Part shown: in pieces, positions 1-7,030 of the stretch
How positions within the stretch are numbered: the stretch's first letter is position 1
How the letters are laid out: each line of letters opens with the position of its first letter
Source: an uncultured Lachnospiraceae bacterium
GTDB lineage: Bacteria > Bacillota > Clostridia > Lachnospirales > Lachnospiraceae
DNA length: 12,664 nt
Reading direction: 5' to 3'
Assembly: GCA_905209865.1 (NCBI GenBank)
Contig: CAJLUP010000045.1
Coordinates: forward strand, 1 to 12,664
The notes under the pieces: generated by a model
What the model was told of the DNA's origin: nothing
The model's database searches: none
Seen by the model: the letters and a program-made list of their open reading frames with translations, nothing else
Program-made: the position numbers and the translations under genes

Positions 1-541
1 TCAAAAAACGACGATCATTGATACGGATCGTAAAATTCTTAAAGTCCAGTTTCCCAAGCAGCGCCGTTGTCGCAAGGATCAGTTCGATCTCTGCAAGATT
101 CGACGGTTCTCCGAGAATATCGATATCGCACTGCATAAACTGACGGAAACGTCCTCTCTGCGGACGATCCGCTCTCCATACATTTCCCATCTGAAGCGCT
201 TTAAACGGTGACGGCAGTTCATTTGCATGATTTGCATAATACCTTGAAAGCGGAACAGTCAGATCGTAACGCAGTCCGCCGTCTACAAGGTCTGCCTCCT
301 CTTTCGCCGTATCAAGTTTTAATTTTTCTCCTCTTTTTAAAATCTTGAAAATCAGCTTTTCATTATCTCCGCCCTGCTTGCTGCACAAGTTTTCAATATG
401 CTCCACACAGGGAGTTTCCATAGAGGAAAATCCAAATGTTTTATACGTCTCTTTAATGAGACTGATGACATAATCCCGAACTTCCATTTCCGCCGGCATC
501 ATGTCTTTCATGCCTGTAACCGGTTTCTTTTTCAGCGCCAT
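1..541 (-). CDS. hisS: Histidyl-tRNA synthetase, N-terminal 180 residues (3' end outside window)
   Basis: Class II aminoacyl-tRNA synthetase that charges tRNA-His with histidine in the cytoplasm. I translated 180 codons from the ATG at 541; the frame stays open to the window edge, so the gene is cut, not broken. The class II catalytic core is visible: an LRYDLT block at residues 90-95 and motif 2, VWRADRPQRGRFRQF, at 121-135, followed by QCDIDILGE. The end TIRINDRRFL (171-180) fits the known HisRS strand before the insertion domain. The ribosome binding site AAAAGGAG lies 7 bases before the ATG, inside the end of hemZ, and the two genes overlap by 10 bases, which implies one transcript. The LRYDLT form resembles eukaryotic HisRS rather than the LRPEGTA form of Bacillus HisS. 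The paralogue HisZ is less likely because motif 2 is complete. Identity is near certain. Confidence 0.95.
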   Translation of the reverse strand, partial: MALKKKPVTGMKDMMPAEMEVRDYVISLIKETYKTFGFSSMETPCVEHIENLCSKQGGDNEKLIFKILKRGEKLKLDTAKEEADLVDGGLRYDLTVPLSRYYANHANELPSPFKALQMGNVWRADRPQRGRFRQFMQCDIDILGEPSNLAEIELILATTALLGKLDFKNFTIRINDRRFL

Positions 542-2010
542 AACCATTCTCCTTTTCGTTCTATCATTTCATCGATCCTGCTGATATATTCTGTAATATT
601 TTTCACATTTTCACAGCGGACTAAATTAATCTCTTTTCCGCTTTCGGTCCGAATCGGATCTTTGAGCAATATCTTTGTCGATGCTCCCGCTCCGGCAGCC
701 AGTATCGTCTGTTTTTCTTCCATAATCAGTATATTGTATATTCCGGCTTTGTCAAGTTCTGCATAACCGACATTTTCAAAATTTCCTGCAATATTCTTCT
801 GTCGATACAAATAATACGGCTTCAACCCGATCCGCTCCGCGCAGCCTGCAGCCGATTCTACCATCTGAGAAATTTCAGAATGAAGATCCTGCTTTCTTCT
901 TTCCTGTCCATACTTAGCCGCCCGCTTAATTGCCAGTGCATGAACTGTCAGACTGTCAGGATGAAGTTCTTCCACCTGCCGCAGCGTATCTTCCATATCG
1001 GCAGCATCTTCCCCCGGAAGCCCCCCGATCAGATCCATATTAATATTCTCAAATCCCATCTTCCGAGCCATATAAAACGCATCTTTCGTCTGTGATACTG
1101 TATGCTTTCTTCCGACCAGATCCAGTGTCTTTTGCTGCATAGTCTGCGGATTAATAGAAATCCTTGTCACCGGATATTTTCGGATCACTGCCAGCTTTTC
1201 TTCAGTAATACTATCCGGCCTTCCGGCTTCTACTGTAAACTCAAGTATATTTGACAGATCAAAATTGTCCACGATCGTCCGCAGAAGTCTGTCCAGCTGC
1301 CCTGCTTCTAAAGTAGTCGGCGTTCCCCCTCCGATATATACACTATCCGGTCTATGACCCTGCGCCATCTTCCCGATTGCCCTGATTTCTTTGAGAAGCG
1401 CAGAAAGATAACTTTCCACCTTGTCTTTCCACTCCGCGATCGGCGAAGAACTAAAAGAACAGTAAGAACATACGCTTGGACAAAACGGAATGCCTGCATA
1501 TAAACTAAACCCATCCTTATAATCCAATTTGGACAAAAGTTTCTTTTCCCGCATTGCGATCTCACACGCAAGCTGCGCCTTTTCTTTACTGACAAAAAAT
1601 TCGTCCTGAAACCATCCGGCAGCGATACGGGCCGCATCTGCTTGTTCCATAGAGTCACACTGTTCCAATTTTGTCATGGCAAGTTTTGTCGGCCGCACTC
1701 CTGTAAGCGTTCCCCACGCAAGAGCTGTTCCCGTCTGTTGTTCAAGATATCGGTATAACAGGCGGGTCAGTTCTTTTTTTATCGCCTGCTCTTTTGCTTC
1801 CTCCGTCTCAAATTCGGAAAGATCTCCAACAGACTCCTTTGCCTCCTCAGGCGCAATGGAAAAGCAAGACCCTCCGGGCAGCTTCAGCGCCACAAGAGAT
1901 TCCTGCTTCTCGTCCACACTCTGTATGATCTCCTCATTTGGGAAAAAGGCTTTTACAAGATGATATACATTATATGTGTACTTGTTCTTCTTACTTGATA
2001 TTTCAATCAT
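532..2010 (-). CDS. hemZ: HemZ-type radical SAM protein (coproporphyrinogen dehydrogenase-like)
   Basis: A 492-residue radical SAM enzyme of the HemN/HemZ group. These enzymes use a 4Fe-4S cluster and S-adenosylmethionine; the family reaction is oxygen-independent decarboxylation of coproporphyrinogen III. The cluster motif CPSVCSYC has cysteines at 177, 181 and 184. The GGGTPT SAM-binding motif is at 227-232, EAGRPDS near 261-267, and the HemN-like segment YLYRQKNIAGNF near 400-411. The first 165 residues form the extra N-terminal domain that separates HemZ from HemN and HemW. The gene follows the hydrolase gene after 42 bases and overlaps hisS by 10 bases at its end, so it is part of the same operon. 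No other haem biosynthesis gene is in the window, and many related gut anaerobes lack the full pathway, so the true substrate could be something else. Family assignment is firm; the reaction is inferred. Confidence 0.9.
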   Translation of the reverse strand: MIEISSKKNKYTYNVYHLVKAFFPNEEIIQSVDEKQESLVALKLPGGSCFSIAPEEAKESVGDLSEFETEEAKEQAIKKELTRLLYRYLEQQTGTALAWGTLTGVRPTKLAMTKLEQCDSMEQADAARIAAGWFQDEFFVSKEKAQLACEIAMREKKLLSKLDYKDGFSLYAGIPFCPSVCSYCSFSSSPIAEWKDKVESYLSALLKEIRAIGKMAQGHRPDSVYIGGGTPTTLEAGQLDRLLRTIVDNFDLSNILEFTVEAGRPDSITEEKLAVIRKYPVTRISINPQTMQQKTLDLVGRKHTVSQTKDAFYMARKMGFENINMDLIGGLPGEDAADMEDTLRQVEELHPDSLTVHALAIKRAAKYGQERRKQDLHSEISQMVESAAGCAERIGLKPYYLYRQKNIAGNFENVGYAELDKAGIYNILIMEEKQTILAAGAGASTKILLKDPIRTESGKEINLVRCENVKNITEYISRIDEMIERKGEWLWR

Positions 2011-2052
2011 CGTCTCTTCCCATTTCCTACTATTTCTAACTGTTTATCTTTC

Positions 2053-2676
2053 CTATATAAAAGGATTATGTCTCTTCTCATAACCGATCGTCGTCTCTTC
2101 CATATGCCCCGGATACACCTTCGTCTCTTCCGGGAGGATCATAAGTCGCTCTCTTACGGAACGAACGAGTCTGCTTCCGCTTCCTGTCGGAAGATCTGTC
2201 CTTCCGATAGAACCGTAAAAAAGTGTATCTCCGCTGAACAGCACATTCTCTTTCTCAAGATAATAGCAGCATCCGCCTTCTGTATGTCCGGGTGTTGGGA
2301 TCACATCCACTTCAAAACCCGCAGCCTCTATCTTCGCGCCCGCCTTTACATATTCTGCTTTTTGAAACACATACGGCTGTCCAAGCATCGTTGCCGACGC
2401 ATTCAGCATCGAATCGCACAAAATATTTTCTTCCGCTTCATATGCGTATACCGGACATTCGAAATTTTCCACAAAATGATCTAATCCCATAATATGATCA
2501 AAATGTCCATGTGTCAAAAGCACTGCTTTCACACAAAGTCCGGCATCTTTTATCTTCTTTACAAACTCTGTCGGACAATCTGCCATATCTACAACGAAAC
2601 ATTCTGAGGCAGCTTCGTTTATCACTAAATAGCAGTTCGTCCCAACCGGTCCGAGTACAAATCTTTCAATGCGCAT
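2053..2676 (-). CDS. Metallo-beta-lactamase-fold hydrolase, glyoxalase II-like
   Basis: A 207-residue cytoplasmic metal-dependent hydrolase of the glyoxalase II / YqgX branch. Metal ligands can be read directly: HGHFDH at 56-61 (His56, His58, Asp60, His61), His131 in PGHTEGG, Asp150 in SGDTLF and His191 in YPGH. These are the seven positions expected for a binuclear site. The protein lacks the long C-terminal substrate domain of true glyoxalase II, so thioester hydrolysis is plausible but not shown. I chose the ATG at 2676 because AAGGAG lies 9-10 bases upstream and the protein then begins MRIERFVLGPVGTNCY, the usual family start; an ATG at 2715 in the same frame would put the ribosome binding site inside the gene. 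It sits between relA and hemZ, a neighbourhood common in Clostridia. Related proteins include persulfide dioxygenases, but the family cannot be narrowed further from sequence alone. Confidence 0.9.
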   Translation of the reverse strand: MRIERFVLGPVGTNCYLVINEAASECFVVDMADCPTEFVKKIKDAGLCVKAVLLTHGHFDHIMGLDHFVENFECPVYAYEAEENILCDSMLNASATMLGQPYVFQKAEYVKAGAKIEAAGFEVDVIPTPGHTEGGCCYYLEKENVLFSGDTLFYGSIGRTDLPTGSGSRLVRSVRERLMILPEETKVYPGHMEETTIGYEKRHNPFI

Positions 2677-2711
2677 GATCTGTCTCTCCTTCTTATTCAT
2701 TCTGACACTTG

Positions 2712-2797
2712 TCAAACGATCTGTTTAAACAATCGTTTTATTCCTGCTGCTTCTGCATAGAGCCGCTTCTCTTTCTGCTCATATCCGCTCGGAATCA
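2712..2797 (-). other. Coding-like open frame after relA, without a visible start codon
   Basis: In the frame shifted relative to relA, the sequence is open for at least 65 codons ending at a TGA at 2712-2714. The last 27 codons lie beyond the relA stop. Their translation (for example KEKRLYAEAAGIKRLFKQ) looks like a normal protein C-terminus and uses codons like its neighbours. There is no ATG, GTG or TTG with a ribosome binding site in the traced part of this frame. It may be a remnant of a lost gene, a tail reached by frameshifting at the end of relA, or chance. I do not call a protein. Confidence 0.25.
2714..2738. repeat. Near-perfect 25-base palindrome between relA and the hydrolase gene
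   Basis: The outer arms AAACGAT (2714-2720) and ATCGTTT (2732-2738) are perfect inverted repeats. Inside them lies a second perfect palindrome, TGTTTAAACA (2722-2731), with only base 2721 unpaired. Just beside it, TGACA-CT-TGTCA (2702-2713) is another short inverted repeat. No T run follows the hairpin on the minus strand, so it is not a standard terminator. It could be a dimeric regulator site or an RNA hairpin between two cistrons. Confidence 0.5.
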
Positions 2798-5098
2798 GCC
2801 GGTTGTTCTCTCGATATCCAGAACTCCCTGGAGCTGACGCAGCTTCTCGATTATTGCATGGAGTTCTTCTCTTCCATTTACAATAAATCCCATATCGATC
2901 GTCGCAGTTCCTTTTTTGCTTGTACGGACGTTCATAGACTTCACATCGATCTTCGCTTCTGTAAATACTTTTGAAATATCCATAAGAAATCCCTGTCTGT
3001 CATTTGCGTACATCTTAAGTTCCGCCAGATATTTTCCGCCTCCTTCAGTCTCAGACGGATCTTCCCATTCCGCATCAATCAGGCGCGCCCTCTCTGCATC
3101 GGAAAGATGAAGCATATTGATACAGTCCGTCCTGTGGATTGACATGCCCCTTCCTCTTGTAACAAACCCGACAATCTCATCTCCGGGAACAGGATTGCAG
3201 CATTTTGAAAAACGTACCGCCATATCATTGATCCCTTTTACAACAATGCCGCTCTTTGATTTCGCAATATGAACTTTTTGAGAATTTGCTTCTGAAATCT
3301 TCTCAAGGATCGTCTCGTCCGTGATCTCTTTCTTATGCTCTTTCTCATATTCTTCAAAAAGTCTGTTTACAACCTGACCTTCTTTTAAGCCTCCGTGACC
3401 GATTGCCGCCAAAACAGCGTCCCAATCCCGGAATCCGTACTTTTTCTGTACGATCTGCTGATACTTTGGTTTCAAAATATTCAGAAGATTAATTGATTTT
3501 CCTCTGCAATACGAAACGATCAGCTCTTTTCCCCGAATAATATTATCTTCTTTAAATTCCTTCTTGAACCATTGATTGATCTTATTTTTCGCCTGTGTGC
3601 TCTTGACAATATTCAGCCAGTCTCTGCTTGGCCCTTTTGAATTCTGTGAAGTAAGGATCTCAATCCTGTCTCCGTTTTGTATCTTATAGTCGATATTGAC
3701 AAGTTTTCCATTCACCCTCGCGCCGACCATTTTATTTCCCACGGCGCTGTGTATCGCATAGGCAAAGTCCACCGGAGTAGAACCGTTCGGCAGATTCTTC
3801 ACATCCCCGTTCGGCGTAAAACAATAGACATCTTCAGCGAACAGATCCAGATCTCCTTTTAACAGACTTAGAAACTCCCGATTATCGGACATATCTCTCT
3901 GCCATTCCAAAATCTGACGAAGCCAGTTCAGTTTCGCCTCCTGAGATTCCATACTCTTTGCCGAATCTCCGCCTTCTTTGTATTTCCAGTGAGCCGCAAT
4001 ACCATATTCTGCCGTCTTATGCATCTCCTCTGTCCTGATCTGAATCTCAAACGGCTGTCCTGAAGGACCCATAAGCGTCGTATGGAGAGACTGATACATA
4101 TTCGGTTTCGGCATTGCAATATAATCTTTGAAACGTCCCGGGATCGGCGTATACATCTCATGGATCACGCCAAGCGCCGCATAACAGTCTTTTACGGAAT
4201 CAACAATAATACGCACCGCAAACAGGTCATACACCTGATCCAGCGTTTTATTTTGATTCACCATTTTCTTATAAATACTGAAGAAATGTTTCACACGCCC
4301 ATATACTTTTGCCTCAATATGCGCGTTTTTCATATGTTTGGAAACTTCGGCAACAATCTGCTGTACGAACTCTTCCCGCTCGGTTTTTCTGCGGTTCAGA
4401 TCCCGCACAAGATTATGATAAACCTCCGGTTTCCAATACTTTAAGGACAGGTCATCCAGTTCTGTCTTGATCTTCGAAATACCGAGCCTTTGTGCGATCG
4501 GCGCATAAATATCCATCGTCTCCCGCGCTTTCTCCTGCTGCTTTGCCGGAGTCATAAATTCAAGCGTGCGCATGTTATGCAGTCGGTCTGCCAGTTTAAT
4601 GATAATGACACGGATATCCTTCGCCATTGCCAAAAACATCTTTCGCAGATTCTCTGCCTGAACTTCTAATTTATCCTGCGAATAATTCAACTGACCAAGC
4701 TTTGTAACGCCGTCAACAAGAAGTGCAACTTCCTCTCCAAACTCGCGGGATACATCGTCCAGCGTCATATCTGTATCTTCCACCGCGTCATGCAGCATTC
4801 CTGCCACGATCGTCTCTTTATCCATCTCGAGATCCGCCAGTATAATCCCTACCCAGAGAGGATGGATAATGTACGGTTCACCTGATTTTCTCGTCTGGTC
4901 GTGATGCGCTTCTTTGCCGATCTGATAGGCTTTTTCGATCATTGTGATATCTGCCGATGGATGATACTTTCTGACCCTTTCGATAAGCACATTATAAAGC
5001 TGCTCCGGATTCTGATAATCTTCCGGCGCTTTTACCGCATGACCGTCCACGATCTCTAAATTTTTATTTAATTCCTCATATTCCGCCGTTCCTGCCAT
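2795..5098 (-). CDS. relA: Bifunctional (p)ppGpp synthetase/hydrolase, RelA/SpoT family
   Basis: A 767-residue long RSH enzyme that makes and degrades the stringent-response alarmone (p)ppGpp, acting on ribosomes during amino acid starvation. Domains in order: HD hydrolase (about 55-200) with His79, HD at 103-104, ED at 107-108 and Asp171, so hydrolase activity should be intact; synthetase (about 240-375) with GRVKH at 267-271, RFKD at 322-325 and the PKPNMYQSLHT block; TGS (about 422-483); a helical region; a cysteine-containing segment (Cys633, Cys634, Cys659); and an ACT domain (about 690-765). RFKD is the RxKD signature of bifunctional enzymes, in contrast to ExDD of synthetase-only RelA. 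The start at 5098 follows AAGGGGG at a suitable distance. The length is typical of Firmicutes Rel. A strong promoter in the end of recJ probably drives it. It is followed by the hydrolase, hemZ and hisS genes. The clostridial gene is also called rsh or rel. Confidence 0.97.
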   Translation of the reverse strand: MAGTAEYEELNKNLEIVDGHAVKAPEDYQNPEQLYNVLIERVRKYHPSADITMIEKAYQIGKEAHHDQTRKSGEPYIIHPLWVGIILADLEMDKETIVAGMLHDAVEDTDMTLDDVSREFGEEVALLVDGVTKLGQLNYSQDKLEVQAENLRKMFLAMAKDIRVIIIKLADRLHNMRTLEFMTPAKQQEKARETMDIYAPIAQRLGISKIKTELDDLSLKYWKPEVYHNLVRDLNRRKTEREEFVQQIVAEVSKHMKNAHIEAKVYGRVKHFFSIYKKMVNQNKTLDQVYDLFAVRIIVDSVKDCYAALGVIHEMYTPIPGRFKDYIAMPKPNMYQSLHTTLMGPSGQPFEIQIRTEEMHKTAEYGIAAHWKYKEGGDSAKSMESQEAKLNWLRQILEWQRDMSDNREFLSLLKGDLDLFAEDVYCFTPNGDVKNLPNGSTPVDFAYAIHSAVGNKMVGARVNGKLVNIDYKIQNGDRIEILTSQNSKGPSRDWLNIVKSTQAKNKINQWFKKEFKEDNIIRGKELIVSYCRGKSINLLNILKPKYQQIVQKKYGFRDWDAVLAAIGHGGLKEGQVVNRLFEEYEKEHKKEITDETILEKISEANSQKVHIAKSKSGIVVKGINDMAVRFSKCCNPVPGDEIVGFVTRGRGMSIHRTDCINMLHLSDAERARLIDAEWEDPSETEGGGKYLAELKMYANDRQGFLMDISKVFTEAKIDVKSMNVRTSKKGTATIDMGFIVNGREELHAIIEKLRQLQGVLDIERTTG

Positions 5099-5152
5099 AG
5101 CAAAGCCCCCTTATCTCCTGCAGCTTATTTAACAAAGTTATAATATCGTTTA

Positions 5153-5181
5153 ATTATATCATTTCTTCTGGTAATTTACAA
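5153..5181 (-). promoter_or_regulatory. Extended -10 promoter for relA inside the end of recJ
   Basis: On the minus strand a -35 box TTGTAA (5176-5181) is followed by a 17-base spacer and a perfect TATAAT (5153-5158) preceded by TGA, giving the extended TGn element. The TGA is the recJ stop codon. Transcription would start near 5146, leaving a leader of about 48 bases before the relA ATG. The spacing and match make this one of the best SigA-type promoters in the window, though start-site data would be needed to confirm it. Confidence 0.65.
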
Positions 5182-6880
5182 TCTTAAGCTGTATGCTTCG
5201 TGTTCCCTTATATTCATTAATTAACGGAAAATAAGTAACGGCCGTCACTTTTCCGGTCTGCATATCTTCCAGACACGTTTCCACATCCCCGTAATAGACC
5301 GCCCTCATACGATTTCCCTGCTTATCTTCTAAAGTGCACTGTAAAACATTCCTATTCTTTCCGACAATTTTCGGCCAAAGCACTTTCAAATCTTTCTCCG
5401 CAAACAGCGGTCTTCTGTTCCCTTGTCCAAAAGGCTCAAGCACCTCGAACTGCTCGATCAGAGATTCTGTCAAATACGGAAACGGTACTTGCATATCAAT
5501 AAAAACTTTCGTTTGAAGATCTTCTTCCGTCAATGTGCAGAGAGAATTGATCGTATCTCTGAAACGCTGGATATTCTCCTCTTTCAAAGATACGCCCGCC
5601 GCCTGCCTGTGTCCTCCGAATTTTGTAAACAGAGCCTGACATTTACACAACTCGGTAAACATATCATATTCTTCTATCGAACGTCCCGATCCTTTTACGC
5701 CTTCCTCCGCCTTCGTCAAAATAATCGTCGGACGTCCATATCGTTCCCGAATCCTTCCCGCGATAATCCCTGCAATACTTTCATGGCTGTCCGGCAAATA
5801 GACTACAAGCACTTTGTCTTCTTTCAGAGATGTACTCTCAATAATCTCTACCGCTTCTTTGATGCCTCTTTCCGTCATTTCTTTCCGGCTGTCATTTAAT
5901 GCTTTTAAATCTTCAGCCAGCATGACCGCATCACGCCTTGTCCGCGCACTTAAAAGCTCCAGCGCCCGTTTCGCAGTATCTAACCTTCCGCTTGCATTAA
6001 TACACGGTCCGATAACAAATCCAAGATGATAGGAATTCAGTCCTTCCGGCTTGATGCCCGTACATTCAATCAACGCTTTTAACCCTTCATTTTTTGTACG
6101 CTTCAGCATCTCAATCCCTTGTTTCACAAAAATACGGTTTTCTCCTTTTAAATCCACCACATCGCCGACTGTCGCAATCGCCACATTTTCCATAAGATAA
6201 TCCACATCTTCAGGATCGCGGAGCATAACATTATACAACGCTTCAATGAGTTTATAGGCTACCGCCGCACCGCATAAATTTTTAAACGGATACTCACAGT
6301 CAAAACGCTTTGGATCTACTACCGCATCAGCCTGCGGCAATATGTATTCCCGCTCTCCGTTCATATCGACAAAAGGAACCTGATGATGGTCTGTCACGAT
6401 CACAGTAAGCCCCCTTTTTTTGCCGTAAGCGATCTCCTCGGCAGCAGCAATCCCGTTATCGCACGTAATAATCGTATCAATCCCGTCTTCCAACGCCCTG
6501 TCGATCAACATTTTATTCAGACCGTATCCATCTTTGATCCTGTCCGGAATATCCGTATCCACATCCGCGCCGAGTCCGCTCAGTCCTTCTCTTAATATGT
6601 AGGAGGCATTCACACCGTCAATATCATAATCTCCGATAACACGAATCGGTTTTTCTTCCCGGATCTTCTCTGATAAGATCTCAATGGCTTTATCCATATC
6701 CTTCATCAGCATCCCGTCATACAGATCGGCAATCGTTCCATTTAAATAAAAATCGATCTCATTCTCTTCTATAATATCTCTGTTTCTGATTAGACGGGCA
6801 ATGATCGGAGAAAGATTGTACTTTGCTCCAATCCGGGCAAAATCTGCCTTTTTCATCGTTATATACCAACGTTCCATCAT
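5159..6880 (-). CDS. recJ: Single-stranded-DNA-specific exonuclease RecJ
   Basis: A 5'-to-3' single-strand DNA exonuclease of the DHH phosphoesterase family, acting in recombination and repair. With the start at 6880 it has 573 residues, close to E. coli RecJ (577). Visible motifs: DYDIDG at 84-89, CDNG at 140-143, the DHH triad at 164-166, GPCINASGRLDTA near 291-303, the DHHA1 motifs GSGRS near 397-401 and GGHRQAAG near 422-429, and the OB-fold entry EPFGQGNRRPLF near 482-493. The metal-binding aspartates and histidines are all present. I chose ATG 6880, with ATG 6877 directly after it as an equal alternative, because GGAGG lies 5 or 8 bases upstream; an ATG at 6937 in frame has no such site and overlaps the candidate promoter. 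It follows the secDF terminator and precedes relA by 60 bases. Confidence 0.95.
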   Translation of the reverse strand: MMERWYITMKKADFARIGAKYNLSPIIARLIRNRDIIEENEIDFYLNGTIADLYDGMLMKDMDKAIEILSEKIREEKPIRVIGDYDIDGVNASYILREGLSGLGADVDTDIPDRIKDGYGLNKMLIDRALEDGIDTIITCDNGIAAAEEIAYGKKRGLTVIVTDHHQVPFVDMNGEREYILPQADAVVDPKRFDCEYPFKNLCGAAVAYKLIEALYNVMLRDPEDVDYLMENVAIATVGDVVDLKGENRIFVKQGIEMLKRTKNEGLKALIECTGIKPEGLNSYHLGFVIGPCINASGRLDTAKRALELLSARTRRDAVMLAEDLKALNDSRKEMTERGIKEAVEIIESTSLKEDKVLVVYLPDSHESIAGIIAGRIRERYGRPTIILTKAEEGVKGSGRSIEEYDMFTELCKCQALFTKFGGHRQAAGVSLKEENIQRFRDTINSLCTLTEEDLQTKVFIDMQVPFPYLTESLIEQFEVLEPFGQGNRRPLFAEKDLKVLWPKIVGKNRNVLQCTLEDKQGNRMRAVYYGDVETCLEDMQTGKVTAVTYFPLINEYKGTRSIQLKIVNYQKK

Positions 6881-6914
6881 CGGTTCCTCCATTATAACCA
6901 GCGCATTTTCTTGT

Positions 6915-6943
6915 ATTATAGTATCACAGATCAACAAAAATCG
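6915..6943 (-). promoter_or_regulatory. Candidate promoter for recJ
   Basis: A perfect TATAAT (6915-6920 on the minus strand) lies 35 bases before the chosen recJ start and just after the secDF terminator, where a promoter is expected. The -35 at the right distance (CGATTT, 6938-6943) is poor, and the TG element is missing, so strength is doubtful. Confidence 0.4.
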
Positions 6944-6952
6944 CCATAGAGA

Positions 6953-6990
6953 AAACCGGTCTCAAAACGCTGCTGTTTCGAAACCGGTTT
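6953..6990 (-). terminator. Hairpin terminator after secDF
   Basis: The arms AAACCGGT (6953-6960) and ACCGGTTT (6983-6990) are perfect inverted repeats. The stem continues inward with TCAAAAC against GTTTCGA, with two mismatches and a GCTGCT loop. On the minus strand the hairpin is followed by TTTTCTCT, a fair U-tract, and on the plus strand by TTTCTTTATTTTCC, so it may work in both directions. It lies about 40 bases after the secDF stop and separates secDF from recJ. Confidence 0.7.
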
Positions 6991-7003
6991 CTTTATTTTC
7001 CTT

Positions 7004-7022
7004 AAAGAGCTTTTCACTCTTT
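7004..7022 (-). repeat. Small hairpin just after secDF
   Basis: AAAGAG (7004-7009) and CTCTTT (7017-7022) form a 6-base stem with a 7-base loop, starting 9 bases after the secDF stop. No T run follows on the minus strand, so the main stop is probably the larger hairpin at 6953-6990; this one may protect the mRNA end. Confidence 0.35.
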
Positions 7023-7030
7023 TTCACTTT

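Noticed and set aside
5423..6029. Overlapping plus-strand frames opposite recJ
   Set aside because: They lie fully inside recJ on the other strand, and recJ carries all its catalytic motifs in order.
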